From positions 135,387-199,386 of the forward strand of contig PMOI01000016.1 of assembly GCA_003162475.1 (NCBI GenBank): a stretch of DNA of 64,000 bases. Direction: 5' to 3'. Origin of the DNA: Acidimicrobiaceae bacterium. Its GTDB lineage: Bacteria > Actinomycetota > Acidimicrobiia > Acidimicrobiales > RAAP-2. Of this stretch, positions 35,937 to 43,960 are shown in pieces. The translations under genes were made by a program, and so were the position numbers. Under the pieces are notes generated by a model, which was not told where the DNA came from, did no database searches, and was given only the letters and a program-made list of their open reading frames with translations. Each line of letters starts with the position of its first letter. Within the stretch, counting starts at the first letter, position 1.

Positions 35937-36818
35937 TCACTTCAGGCCAGAGCGCCGATGGGTTCGGCTTCGACGCGCGACGAAGCTCGCCAGGCTCTGA
36001 TGGAGGTCACTGTCGGGAGCAAAACTCTCGAGACGCAGTGCGCCCGTGTCCGCGGTGATCCGACCGGCGATCACGTCGAGGATCTGGCGGTTACCCGACG
36101 TGGCGACCTCCGACCACGACGCGATCAACGTCGCGAGATCGAGCGCCTGAGCGCGCAACTGTTCGCGACCCACGATGTCAGTGACCAGACCCATCGAGAG
36201 GGCCGCGTCGGCAGTGATGTCGCGACCGCCCAAGAAGAGGGCCCGAGCCACGCTCTCACCCACCATCTCGACGACGAGTCGAACACCGGCTTCTGAGTAC
36301 ACCAGTCCCAGTTTCGACGCGGGCAGTGAGAGAATCGTCTCGGGCGACGCCACCCTCACGTCAACCGACAAAGCCAACTCCAAGCCCCCACCGATGACGT
36401 TGCCCTGCAGGGCAGCGACGATGGGAATCTTCGACTGGCGCAGGGTCTCAAAGTTCTTCTCGTTCGCGATGAGGTCTTCGGCCCCGCCGCGCGCCGCCTC
36501 GATGAGGTCGTAGCCAGCACAGAAGTCTGGTGGCGCGGCCGTGATCACTATGGCCCTCGTACCCGGGGGCGCACTGGCTACGAGTTCTTCGAGACTATCG
36601 ATGGTCGAGCGCCCGAGCACGTTTCGTCGGTCCCCGCCGACGAGACGGATCTCAAAGACCCCGTGTTTGTGGACTTCGCTCTCGAGGGCCGTCGCGGGTG
36701 GGACGGCGAGTCGCTGCCGTCGTCGATCGTGGACCCACCTCGTCGAACGGCGCCAGCGCTTACTCGTTTGCGACTGCATCCGTGACACGGAGCGACTCAG
36801 TCGCGACATCGACGTCAC
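35937..36818 (-). CDS. Enoyl-CoA hydratase/isomerase-family protein
   Basis: 293-aa crotonase-fold enzyme. The oxyanion hole is formed by FCAGYDL (about residues 112-118) and NVIGGGLELALSVDVRVAS (about 150-168). GTG 36818 has the SD GAGGAG at 6 bases, so I prefer it to the longer frame from 36872. The catalytic acidic residues vary in this family, so hydratase, isomerase or hydrolase activity cannot be told apart. Last gene after the CoA transferase and the Liv importer; probably acts on the imported, CoA-activated substrate. Confidence 0.82.
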   Translation of the reverse strand: MTSMSRLSRSVSRMQSQTSKRWRRSTRWVHDRRRQRLAVPPATALESEVHKHGVFEIRLVGGDRRNVLGRSTIDSLEELVASAPPGTRAIVITAAPPDFCAGYDLIEAARGGAEDLIANEKNFETLRQSKIPIVAALQGNVIGGGLELALSVDVRVASPETILSLPASKLGLVYSEAGVRLVVEMVGESVARALFLGGRDITADAALSMGLVTDIVGREQLRAQALDLATLIASWSEVATSGNRQILDVIAGRITADTGALRLESFAPDSDLHQSLASFVARRSRTHRRSGLK

Positions 36819-36872
36819 GAGGGTCTCCTCGCCGTTGCAACCCGAGATTCCTGGGATCTCTCCAGGAGACAC

Positions 36873-38081
36873 TTAGTCTTCATGGCTCTTCACGTCGTGG
36901 ACACGTTCATCTCGCACTTCGCGAGAATGTTCACCGAGCGTCGGTGGCGCCAATCGAAGGCCAACGTGGCTGCGACTGAAGCGAAGGGGACTGCCGGGCA
37001 ACTCAATCGAGCCCAGTGTGGCGTGCTCTGCCGTCCACACGAGGTTCTGCTGGCGAACTTGGTCACTCGAGTACACCGCGTCGAGTTTCTTCACCTCACC
37101 GGCGGGGACACCCGCTTCGTCAAAGAGGACCAGCCATTCGCGCACAGCTCGCGTGGCCAACGTCGGACCCATCAAGTCGTTGAGTTCTTGAATGTTCCCA
37201 ATACGCTTGTCATTCGTCGCGAAGCGGACATCGGCCGGGTCGATGTCCAAGAGTGGTGCGAAGCGTCCCCAAATGTTGTCATTGCCGACGGCAATCACGA
37301 CAGGCCCGTCACTCGCGTCAAAGACGCCGTAGGGACAGACCGTCGGGTGTTGGTTACCCGACGGCGGCGGTACCTCTCCCGCCACCAGGTACCGAGTCCC
37401 TTGAAACGTGTGCAGTCCAATCTGACCCGCCAAGAGTGACGTCGACACGCGCTGTCCGCGCCCACTCGACGCACGCTCCACCAAGCCGGCCAAGACGCCG
37501 ATCACGCCGAAGAGACCCGCAGTGATGTCGGCGATCGGGACGCCGACCTTGACCATTGGACCTTCGGGCGATCCCGTCAGCGACATCAAACCACCCTCGG
37601 CCTGGAGAATATGGTCATAACCGACTCGTCGCGCGTCAGGTCCGTCGTCGCCGAATCCACTTATGGAAAGTCGCATGAGTCCGGGATTCAATTCTTCCAA
37701 CCGCTCATCGCCGAGTCCGAGACGGTCCATGACCCCAGGGCGGAAGTTCTCCACCACTACGTCGGCCCAGCGAACCAGATCTTCGATGAATGGACGTTCC
37801 TCGGCGTCCTTCAAGTCGATCGTGATGCTGCGCTTGTTGCGATTGACGGAGAGAAAGTAGGTACTCTCACGCTCCGCGTCGCTCTCCATGAACGGCGGTC
37901 CCCACTTCCGGGTGTCGTCACCGGTGCCCGGCTGTTCGACCTTGATGACGTCAGCGCCTAAGTCACCGAGGACCATCGTGGCGTAGGGTCCCGCGAGGAC
38001 CCGTGAGAAGTCGAGTACGTGGAGGCCCGCGAGTGGTCCGCTCTGATCCTTGGCGCTGTGATTGTCGGGGCCACTACTCAA
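36873..38081 (-). CDS. CaiB/BaiF-family CoA transferase
   Basis: 402-aa family III CoA transferase. HVLDFSRVLAGPYATMVLGDLGADVIKVEQPGTGDDTR is the characteristic start, with the catalytic Asp expected in the later GYDHILQAEGG segment (about residue 165). The family moves CoA between acids such as carnitine, formate/oxalate or aromatic acids. TTG 38081 is chosen because AAAGGA lies 9 bases upstream; the frame is open to GTG 38117. Located between the binding protein of a Liv importer and an enoyl-CoA hydratase, all in one direction, so it probably activates the imported acid. Confidence 0.85.
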   Translation of the reverse strand: MSSGPDNHSAKDQSGPLAGLHVLDFSRVLAGPYATMVLGDLGADVIKVEQPGTGDDTRKWGPPFMESDAERESTYFLSVNRNKRSITIDLKDAEERPFIEDLVRWADVVVENFRPGVMDRLGLGDERLEELNPGLMRLSISGFGDDGPDARRVGYDHILQAEGGLMSLTGSPEGPMVKVGVPIADITAGLFGVIGVLAGLVERASSGRGQRVSTSLLAGQIGLHTFQGTRYLVAGEVPPPSGNQHPTVCPYGVFDASDGPVVIAVGNDNIWGRFAPLLDIDPADVRFATNDKRIGNIQELNDLMGPTLATRAVREWLVLFDEAGVPAGEVKKLDAVYSSDQVRQQNLVWTAEHATLGSIELPGSPLRFSRSHVGLRLAPPTLGEHSREVRDERVHDVKSHED

Positions 38082-38201
38082 CGGGGCACATTCCTTTCGA
38101 TGCCAATAACACGTCACGACGGCGTCGTTCGTGAACGACGCAAGAGCGTCTCGAGGTGGCGAACAACGCCATCCCCGAGACGCCCCGCGACGCGTCCTTC
38201 T

Positions 38202-39527
38202 TTACTTCACTCCGTCTGCCTTCAGTACCGCGAGGCACGCGGTGGTGGTGGTGCAGTTCGTCACGTCACCCAATATCTTGGCCGACAGCGGCGTACCTTG
38301 AACCTCGTTGCCGGTCGTCGCGTTCGCAATGAAGGGCGCGTAGGGACCGAACGTGTTGTGATACTTGTTGAAGTCAATGCTGCCACTGGCGCCTTCGTAG
38401 TTGATCTTCTTGTTGGCCTTTAAGAGCGCCACGCAAGACTTGTACGAATAGCACTTCGTGCCCGGTGGGTTCGTCACCTTCGTCATATCCTTCGATACCG
38501 TCGAGCCCTTCACCGTCTTGGCGTAGGTATCGGCCAACGCCAACGTGATCACCGCGTCGTAGGCGTAGTTCGAGCCCGACAGTGGACCCGCCGCCGCCTG
38601 GCTCGGGAACAACTTCTTGAAGCCGGCCGTGAAGTAACTATCGGCCTGACCCGTCACGGACGTTCCCATCACCGACGTCAAGATGGCGTGAGCGTTCGCG
38701 GTGCCGAAGGCCTTGATGTAGTCACTACTCGTCGTGACGTCGGTGCCGATCCAGGGAATGGTCGAGCCGAGTTGCTTGAACTCAGTCTCGAGCACGGCCA
38801 CGGTTGGCGCGTCGGTCTGCGAGAAGATGACGTTCGGCTTGTCGGCGATGACTTGCGCCACGGTGTTGGTGTACGACGACTGGTCGGCCTGAACGTTGTA
38901 AATGTTTATGACCTTTCCACCCAACTTGATCCACGTCTTCTTCACCGGAGCCACGATGGTCTGCGCCGCGGCGTCGGAGTAGAAGAGCAGGTCGGCCGTC
39001 TTGTAGCCCTTGACGTGGGCGTACGTGGCCATCGCGACACCGAGCTGGCTGTCCGACGGGCTGTCGCGGAACAAATACGGATCTGTCTGCGTGTCGCGGG
39101 TCGTGTCACCACCTTGGAACTCGTCGATGATCTTGTTCGCCTTCAACACTGGCTCCACCGCGTTGATCTCTTGCGTGGTGGGACCGATGACGCCGGCAAT
39201 ACCACCGCCCGCAAGCATCTTCAACAACGCCGTCTTGCCTTCGACCGGGTCACAACCCGTGTCGCCCTGAGGAATGAGGAGCTTCTTGCCCAACACCCCA
39301 CCGGCGGCATTCACTTGCGCCTGGGCGATCTGAGCACCTTGGTAGATGCCCTCACCCAAACTCGCTAACGGACCGGTGAAGCACGACAGTACGCCGTACG
39401 ACACGGTGCCCGAAGAGGCCCCCGCCGTAGCGTCCGCACCGATCGCCACACCGCTTCCGAGCACCGTCGCCAAGGCTACGGCGCTCGTCACTGTCCGAAT
39501 AGTTATCAAATTCCTAATATTTCTCAA
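38202..39527 (-). CDS. Branched-chain-amino-acid-type ABC binding protein
   Basis: 441-aa exported substrate-binding protein of the LivJ/periplasmic type I fold, with an N-terminal signal (TVTSAVALATVLGSGVAIGADATAGA) and VSYGVLSCFTGPLASLGEGIYQGAQIAQAQVNAAGGVLGKKL opening the mature domain. It is TTG-initiated (39527) behind a GGGGG-type SD. Unusually two extra Cys pairs are present (GTKCYSYKSCVALL and VTNCTTTTACLAVL), consistent with C-terminal disulfides. Ligand unknown; the downstream CoA genes suggest a carboxylic acid rather than leucine. Confidence 0.88.
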   Translation of the reverse strand: MRNIRNLITIRTVTSAVALATVLGSGVAIGADATAGASSGTVSYGVLSCFTGPLASLGEGIYQGAQIAQAQVNAAGGVLGKKLLIPQGDTGCDPVEGKTALLKMLAGGGIAGVIGPTTQEINAVEPVLKANKIIDEFQGGDTTRDTQTDPYLFRDSPSDSQLGVAMATYAHVKGYKTADLLFYSDAAAQTIVAPVKKTWIKLGGKVINIYNVQADQSSYTNTVAQVIADKPNVIFSQTDAPTVAVLETEFKQLGSTIPWIGTDVTTSSDYIKAFGTANAHAILTSVMGTSVTGQADSYFTAGFKKLFPSQAAAGPLSGSNYAYDAVITLALADTYAKTVKGSTVSKDMTKVTNPPGTKCYSYKSCVALLKANKKINYEGASGSIDFNKYHNTFGPYAPFIANATTGNEVQGTPLSAKILGDVTNCTTTTACLAVLKADGVK

Positions 39528-39580
39528 TGCATACCCCCCTCGTTTTATTCTTCTCTCTTACGAGAACACGTTTCGTCGCA

Positions 39581-40315
39581 CTACGACATCCTCCCGACGT
39601 AGAGGTCGATGACCTCTTCGTCGTGTAACAGTTTCTCGGCCGGACCGTCGAGACGGTTCTTGCCGAGCACCATGACGTAGCCCCACTGCGCGTGGCGCAA
39701 CGAGCGTCGGGTGTTCTGCTCGACGACGCAGATACCCACGCCCGTGGCGGTGACGTTCTCGATCTGTTCCCACAGCGCACTCTGCAGGATTGGTGAAAGT
39801 CCGGCACTGGGCTCGTCGAGCAGCATCACCTCGGGGTCGAGCATGAGACCGCGAGCCATGGCGAGCATGCTGCGCTGACCACCGCTGAGAGCTCCGGCCT
39901 TACGACGAAGCGACTTCTTCAGATCGGGAAAGAGTTCACCGAGTGCGTCGATTCGTTGAGCGACGCCGTGCTTGCGGGTGTAGCCACCCATCTCCAGGTT
40001 CTCTTTCACCGTCAGGTCCGGGAACGTGTTCGCCACCTGGGGCACGTAGGCCAACTTTCGACGCACGAGCTTCTCCGGTGGCAAGTTGGTGGTCTCTTTA
40101 TCCAGGACGAAGACGTGCCCGCTCGTCACCTTGATGACACCACTGATCGCCTTTAAGAGCGTCGACTTGCCGGCACCGTTGGGACCAACGATGGCCGTGA
40201 TGTGGCCCTTTCGAACATCGAGCGTCACGTCTTCGATTATCGGCGAACCCCCGTAGCCCGCGGTGACGTTCTCGACGCGCAGCACCACGGGAGCGTCCAG
40301 GTAGGCGTCACTCAT
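39581..40315 (-). CDS. livF: Liv-type ABC importer ATPase (LivF)
   Basis: 244-aa ATPase. Walker A GPNGAGKSTLL (about residues 39-49), Q-loop YVPQ, signature LSGGQRSMLAMARGLM (about 140-155), Walker B with Glu VMLLDEPSAGLSP and H-loop VEQN are intact. LivF-type proteins end with a short YVG segment as here. The ATG overlaps the livG stop by 4 bases. Works with livG, livH and livM as an importer at the inner membrane. Confidence 0.92.
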   Translation of the reverse strand: MSDAYLDAPVVLRVENVTAGYGGSPIIEDVTLDVRKGHITAIVGPNGAGKSTLLKAISGVIKVTSGHVFVLDKETTNLPPEKLVRRKLAYVPQVANTFPDLTVKENLEMGGYTRKHGVAQRIDALGELFPDLKKSLRRKAGALSGGQRSMLAMARGLMLDPEVMLLDEPSAGLSPILQSALWEQIENVTATGVGICVVEQNTRRSLRHAQWGYVMVLGKNRLDGPAEKLLHDEEVIDLYVGRMS

Positions 40316-41085
40316 TCGTCGTCATTTCCCAGGTAGGCGTCCACGACGCGCTCGTTGTCGCGTAACTCGTCGAAGCGCCCCTGCGCGATGACCGAGCCGA
40401 GGTCCATGACGACCACTTCATCACACGTCTTCTCGATGAACGGCAAGTTGTGCTCCACAACGACCACGGTGCTGCCCGCCTTCTTCAACTCTCGAATCGC
40501 CTCGCCGATGCGTTCGCCCAGGACCGGGTTCACGCCACCCATGGGTTCGTCCAGGATGGTCAGACGTGGTTTGGCCGCGGCGATGCGCGCGAACTCCAAC
40601 AGTCGTTTCTGGCCGCCGCTCAGCCCGACGGCGCGGTCGTTTCGAATGTCGTCCAGGCGATAGTGCTCCATGAGTTCACGCAGCTGCTCGGTGTCGAGCG
40701 CGTCTTGGCGACGCAGTCGTCGAGCCGCGCTGAGTGAACGCCAGAGTGATTCGCGCTCCAAGTCGGATCGGCCAACGCGGACGTTGTCGATGACCGAGAG
40801 GTCACGCCACTCGCGCGGCGTCTGGAAGGTACGGATCATGCCCAGCCGAGAAATCTGATCCGGTCGCTTGCCCACGACGTCGACCCCGGCGAATCGCACG
40901 CGGCCCGACGTGGGTCGCTCGAAACCCGAGACCAGATCGATCACGCTGCTCTTGCCGGCGCCGTTGGGACCAATCAGTCCGACGACGCTCCCTTCGCGGA
41001 TCGTCATGGTGCAGTTGTCAACGGCCACCACGCCACCGAAGGACTTCGAGAGTCCCTCGATCTCGAGTATCGCAGTGGTGCTCAC
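40312..41085 (-). CDS. livG: Liv-type ABC importer ATPase (LivG)
   Basis: 257-aa ATPase with Walker A GPNGAGKSSVIDL (about residues 36-48), the LivG-type insertion RLGMIRTFQTPREWRDLSVIDNV, signature LSGGQKRLLEFARI and Walker B TILDEPMGGVNP. GTG 41085 overlaps the livM TGA (GTGA); the longer frame to 41172 is within livM and is rejected. Confidence 0.92.
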   Translation of the reverse strand: MSTTAILEIEGLSKSFGGVVAVDNCTMTIREGSVVGLIGPNGAGKSSVIDLVSGFERPTSGRVRFAGVDVVGKRPDQISRLGMIRTFQTPREWRDLSVIDNVRVGRSDLERESLWRSLSAARRLRRQDALDTEQLRELMEHYRLDDIRNDRAVGLSGGQKRLLEFARIAAAKPRLTILDEPMGGVNPVLGERIGEAIRELKKAGSTVVVVEHNLPFIEKTCDEVVVMDLGSVIAQGRFDELRDNERVVDAYLGNDDE

Positions 41086-42116
41086 GATTCGACACCGCTG
41101 GCAGGTTCGGCGACGACATCGTCTTGACGAGGATCGGGCAGAATCTTCGAACGCGAAAACCACGTTCGCCACGATCGTCGAACCTTCGTCCCGTCTGTCC
41201 CCAATCGTTCCGGAAGCAGACCACTGGGTCGAAATTTGAGCATCAGAATTATCAAGAGGCCGATCAGTATCTGACGCAAAGCCGGCCCGAGTTCGGGGCG
41301 CGCCGCGGGAGAGGGAATGTAGCGCGTCATCTCCACGAAACCCACGTACACGATGAACGAGCCCAAGACGACCCCTCGAGGGTTACCGCGTCCACCGACC
41401 AAGATGGCCGCGTACAGCACGAATATCTCCGTGGGCTTCCAGTCGAGTGGGTTGAAGGCACCGATGTAGGCCGCGAAGAGTCCCCCGGACAGGCCAGCGA
41501 GGCCGGCCCCGCACAGATACGTCCGGTACTTCGTCCAAAAGACGTTGCGCCCAAATACCGCCGCCGCGCGCTCGTCGTCTCGAACGGCGCGCACCATTCG
41601 TCCAAACGGACTCCTGGAGAGACGCTGGACCAGAAGGTAGACCAGGAACAAGACGAGGAGGCAGAAGGCGAAGAAGTAGTAGTGGTAGGCGTTGTAGGAA
41701 AGTTTCCCCCCCATGGGATCGAAGAGACCAAAGACACCGTTGTAGCCGTTGAACAACGGCGTGAAGTTCTCCACCAGGTAGTAGATCGCCCAGACGGCCC
41801 CGAGGGTCGTGATGGAGAAGTACACGTCGCGAAGGTTTCGTAGGGCGATGGCGCCAATGATCGAAGCGAAGGCCACCACGACTACGACCGCGATCACGAC
41901 GGCCAGCAGATACGGCAAGCGCCACCCGAGCACGTACTCCACGGGCGCCTTCGCCTTTCCGACCGTCATGATGATGGTCATGTACACGCCCAGGGCGAAG
42001 TAGGCGTAAGCCGAAAGGTCGAAATCACCGGACCATCCCCAGATCATGTCGATGCCGAGCGCGAGTACGCCAAAGATGGTCGCCTCGGTGAGGATGGCGG
42101 TCCAGTACTGGAGCAT
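41082..42116 (-). CDS. livM: Liv-type ABC importer permease (LivM)
   Basis: 344-aa permease with 8-10 hydrophobic segments. Family motifs include GVLALGIDMIWGWSGDFDLS near the N-terminus, RDVYFSITTLGAVWAIYYL (about residue 95), SPFGRMVRAVRDDERAAAVFGRNV (about 168-192, ATPase-coupling loop) and LVGGRGNPRGVVLGSF (about 235). ATG 42116 overlaps the livH stop by one base. Confidence 0.92.
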   Translation of the reverse strand: MLQYWTAILTEATIFGVLALGIDMIWGWSGDFDLSAYAYFALGVYMTIIMTVGKAKAPVEYVLGWRLPYLLAVVIAVVVVVAFASIIGAIALRNLRDVYFSITTLGAVWAIYYLVENFTPLFNGYNGVFGLFDPMGGKLSYNAYHYYFFAFCLLVLFLVYLLVQRLSRSPFGRMVRAVRDDERAAAVFGRNVFWTKYRTYLCGAGLAGLSGGLFAAYIGAFNPLDWKPTEIFVLYAAILVGGRGNPRGVVLGSFIVYVGFVEMTRYIPSPAARPELGPALRQILIGLLIILMLKFRPSGLLPERLGTDGTKVRRSWRTWFSRSKILPDPRQDDVVAEPASGVES

Positions 42117-42997
42117 CAGGCACGCACCGTAAGGGCTCGACCCCGCACGAACATACCGTTGGGCTTGATCAAGAGCATGACGACTAGGAACCCGAAAGCA
42201 ATGACCAGCTGGTACGCCGACGAAGTGTACGTGCCCGCGATCGACATGACCAGGCCCAAAACAACGGCGCCGCCGAGCGTCGCGTAGGGCCGGCCAAGTC
42301 CCCCACCGACGGCCGCCGTGATGGAGAGGAGTAAGAAACCGTTGCCGATGGTGGGCGTGATGGTGCCAATGGTCTCACCGTAGAGAAATCCTGCGAAGCC
42401 CGACACTGCTCCAGCAACGGCCCAGGTCTGCATCACGACGCGCCGAGCGGGGATGCCGCTGACTTGGGCTAACTCGCGATTCTGCGACACCGCTCGAAGG
42501 GCCTTGCCCAGGAGCGTTCGTTGTAAGAGTAGATAGATGAGTCCCGCGACCACCACGGCTGAGACCATCACTTTGATCGTGAGCGTCGTCCAGAGAAAGG
42601 GGCCCACGTGCAAGAGATTGCCCTGCGCGAACTGGTACGAAACGCTCGCGCCGCCAAAACCAATTAGCAAGAGATTCTGGAGGATCAGTGACGCGCCGAG
42701 CGTCGCGATGAGTGTCGACAGCGGCTTCTGATTTCGGAAGCGTTCGATCAGGCCGAAGTTCAACCCCATACCGGTCAACGACCCAGCCACGGTGGCGATG
42801 ATCGCGCAGACGTAGAGGTTTTGGTGGAAGTTGGTCTCGCCGACGTACGCGGCGTACGCGCCAATGGTGAGCACCTCGCCGTGGGCCAGATTTACCACTC
42901 GACTGACGGCATACTCGAGGGTGAAGGCGACGGAAGAGAGCGCGAGGATCGCGGCGACGGCTAGCCCCATCCCCACGCTGATCCAAAGAATGCTCAT
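42116..42997 (-). CDS. livH: Liv-type ABC importer permease (LivH)
   Basis: 293-aa permease with about 8 hydrophobic helices. SVAFTLEYAVSRVVNLAHGEVLTIGAYAA (about residues 22-50), LLGKALRAVSQNRELAQVSGIP (about 160-180, coupling helix) and GGGLGRPYATLGGAVVLG (about 230) are diagnostic. ATG 42997 has the SD GGAGGG; ATG 43027 upstream has none. First gene of the liv-CoA operon. Confidence 0.92.
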   Translation of the reverse strand: MSILWISVGMGLAVAAILALSSVAFTLEYAVSRVVNLAHGEVLTIGAYAAYVGETNFHQNLYVCAIIATVAGSLTGMGLNFGLIERFRNQKPLSTLIATLGASLILQNLLLIGFGGASVSYQFAQGNLLHVGPFLWTTLTIKVMVSAVVVAGLIYLLLQRTLLGKALRAVSQNRELAQVSGIPARRVVMQTWAVAGAVSGFAGFLYGETIGTITPTIGNGFLLLSITAAVGGGLGRPYATLGGAVVLGLVMSIAGTYTSSAYQLVIAFGFLVVMLLIKPNGMFVRGRALTVRA

Positions 42998-43373
42998 ATC
43001 CCTCCGAGACGCTGTGTAACGCTTCATCAATCAACTAAGACGGAGGGACACTTCAGATTGAATTGTTTTCGACGCTAACACCCCGTGTACGCCAAGAAAA
43101 CGTGAGTCCTTGAAAACATTTCAGGATGCATTACGTCCTCAGACTCGTCCGAGTCGCTCGTTCACACGTCGACGCATGGCGATAACAATTTGCGACGCGT
43201 GACGTCGCTCTCACTCAACCAATTTCCAACCAATCATCGTTACACGAGATCGTCCGAGCATCATCTCGTGAATTGATTCTCGAGCGAGCGCTCATCCAAT
43301 TTCTACGGACCCGAAATCCGACCTCCGAGGCCCGTGGTCACGTCGAGAACGCCCGCGCACTACTTTTTGGGTT
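42998..43373. other. 376-base gene-free region upstream of the liv operon
   Basis: No convincing gene on either strand. The region is less GC-rich than the flanks and holds three inverted repeats: GACTCG/CGAGTC (43142-43155), GCGACG/CGTCGC (43192-43208) and CACGAGAT/ATCTCGTG (43243-43270). These may be operators or a terminator for the liv operon promoter region. I could not place a firm -35/-10. Confidence 0.4.
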
Positions 43374-43544
43374 CTACGGTCTCGCGCGGCGATCGCCTTT
43401 TCGGCGCTCACCCTTGCGCTTCTCGACGCCGTCGGGCGCACCCGAATCGTGCTTGCGTCGATCGACGTTACTTCGACGATCACCACTCCTTCGCTCATCG
43501 TCCTCTTCGGGATTGGCTTCGTGGTGCGTCTCGTGATCAGTCAT
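43374..43544 (-). CDS. Possible 56-aa charged protein with RRxGDRR repeats
   Basis: A short frame from ATG 43544 encodes an acidic N-terminus (MTDHETHHEANPEEDDE) followed by three copies of an ERR-x-GDRR type motif. Such DRR repeats occur in small bacterial proteins of unknown function. The frame stays open upstream to 43859 but that stretch does not look coding. No SD is seen, so expression is uncertain. Confidence 0.3.
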   Translation of the reverse strand: MTDHETHHEANPEEDDERRSGDRRSNVDRRKHDSGAPDGVEKRKGERRKGDRRARP

Positions 43545-43797
43545 AATGCCATGTCTAACACCGGCGCCGTTTACGACGCCGGAATTGGTAATCGGGTTCC
43601 AGACAGCCTCGAAGCAGACAACATCGCTCGGTCCTGTACTCACGTTGCTCGGACCAGGCGTCGTTGGCATGGAAGGTCTTCGACGTTCGAACCAGACGAA
43701 CTCGCGCTCCAAACCGGATTGGAAATGAACGGCGGCGCCGTGACGGCGGTGGCGGTTGAAAACTCGCGCCTTCTTACGCCGTTCGCTCAGTGGACCT

Positions 43798-43807
43798 TGA
43801 GTCACCC
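43798..43807 (+). repeat. Direct repeat TGAGTCACCC, left flank
   Basis: TGAGTCACCC lies four bases outside the left inverted repeat and recurs at 45274-45283 two bases outside the right one. It may be a target-site duplication or part of a longer degenerate terminus, because TGASTCA is itself palindromic. Confidence 0.45.
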
Positions 43808-43811
43808 CCCA

Positions 43812-43842
43812 TTCGGCAAACTCGGTTGGTCGTGGAGTACGG
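43812..43842 (+). repeat. Left inverted repeat of the TnpB element
   Basis: Begins TTCGGCAAACTCGGTTGGT, then a mismatch, GTGGAGT, a mismatch, CGG. It matches the reverse complement of 45241-45271 at 29 of 31 positions. Confidence 0.75.
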
Positions 43843-43960
43843 CAATCGACGCACCACACCGAGATCTGAACCGAACTATCTCCTACGCGCCGACGAATGT
43901 TGGCGTTTCAGTTGACGCTTCGTCGGGGTGTGCCGTTGCAACAAGGTTCTGCTGCGCGGG
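43812..43960 (-). ncRNA. Putative omega RNA at the 3' end of tnpB
   Basis: Known TnpB guide RNAs span the last part of tnpB and the element end. Here CCGACGAA (43890-43897) pairs with TTCGTCGG (43919-43926), stacked on GCGT/ACGC (43903-43906 with 43915-43918) around an 8-base loop. A second small hairpin GAGAT/ATCTC follows the stop codon. The boundaries given are approximate and inferred. Confidence 0.4.
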
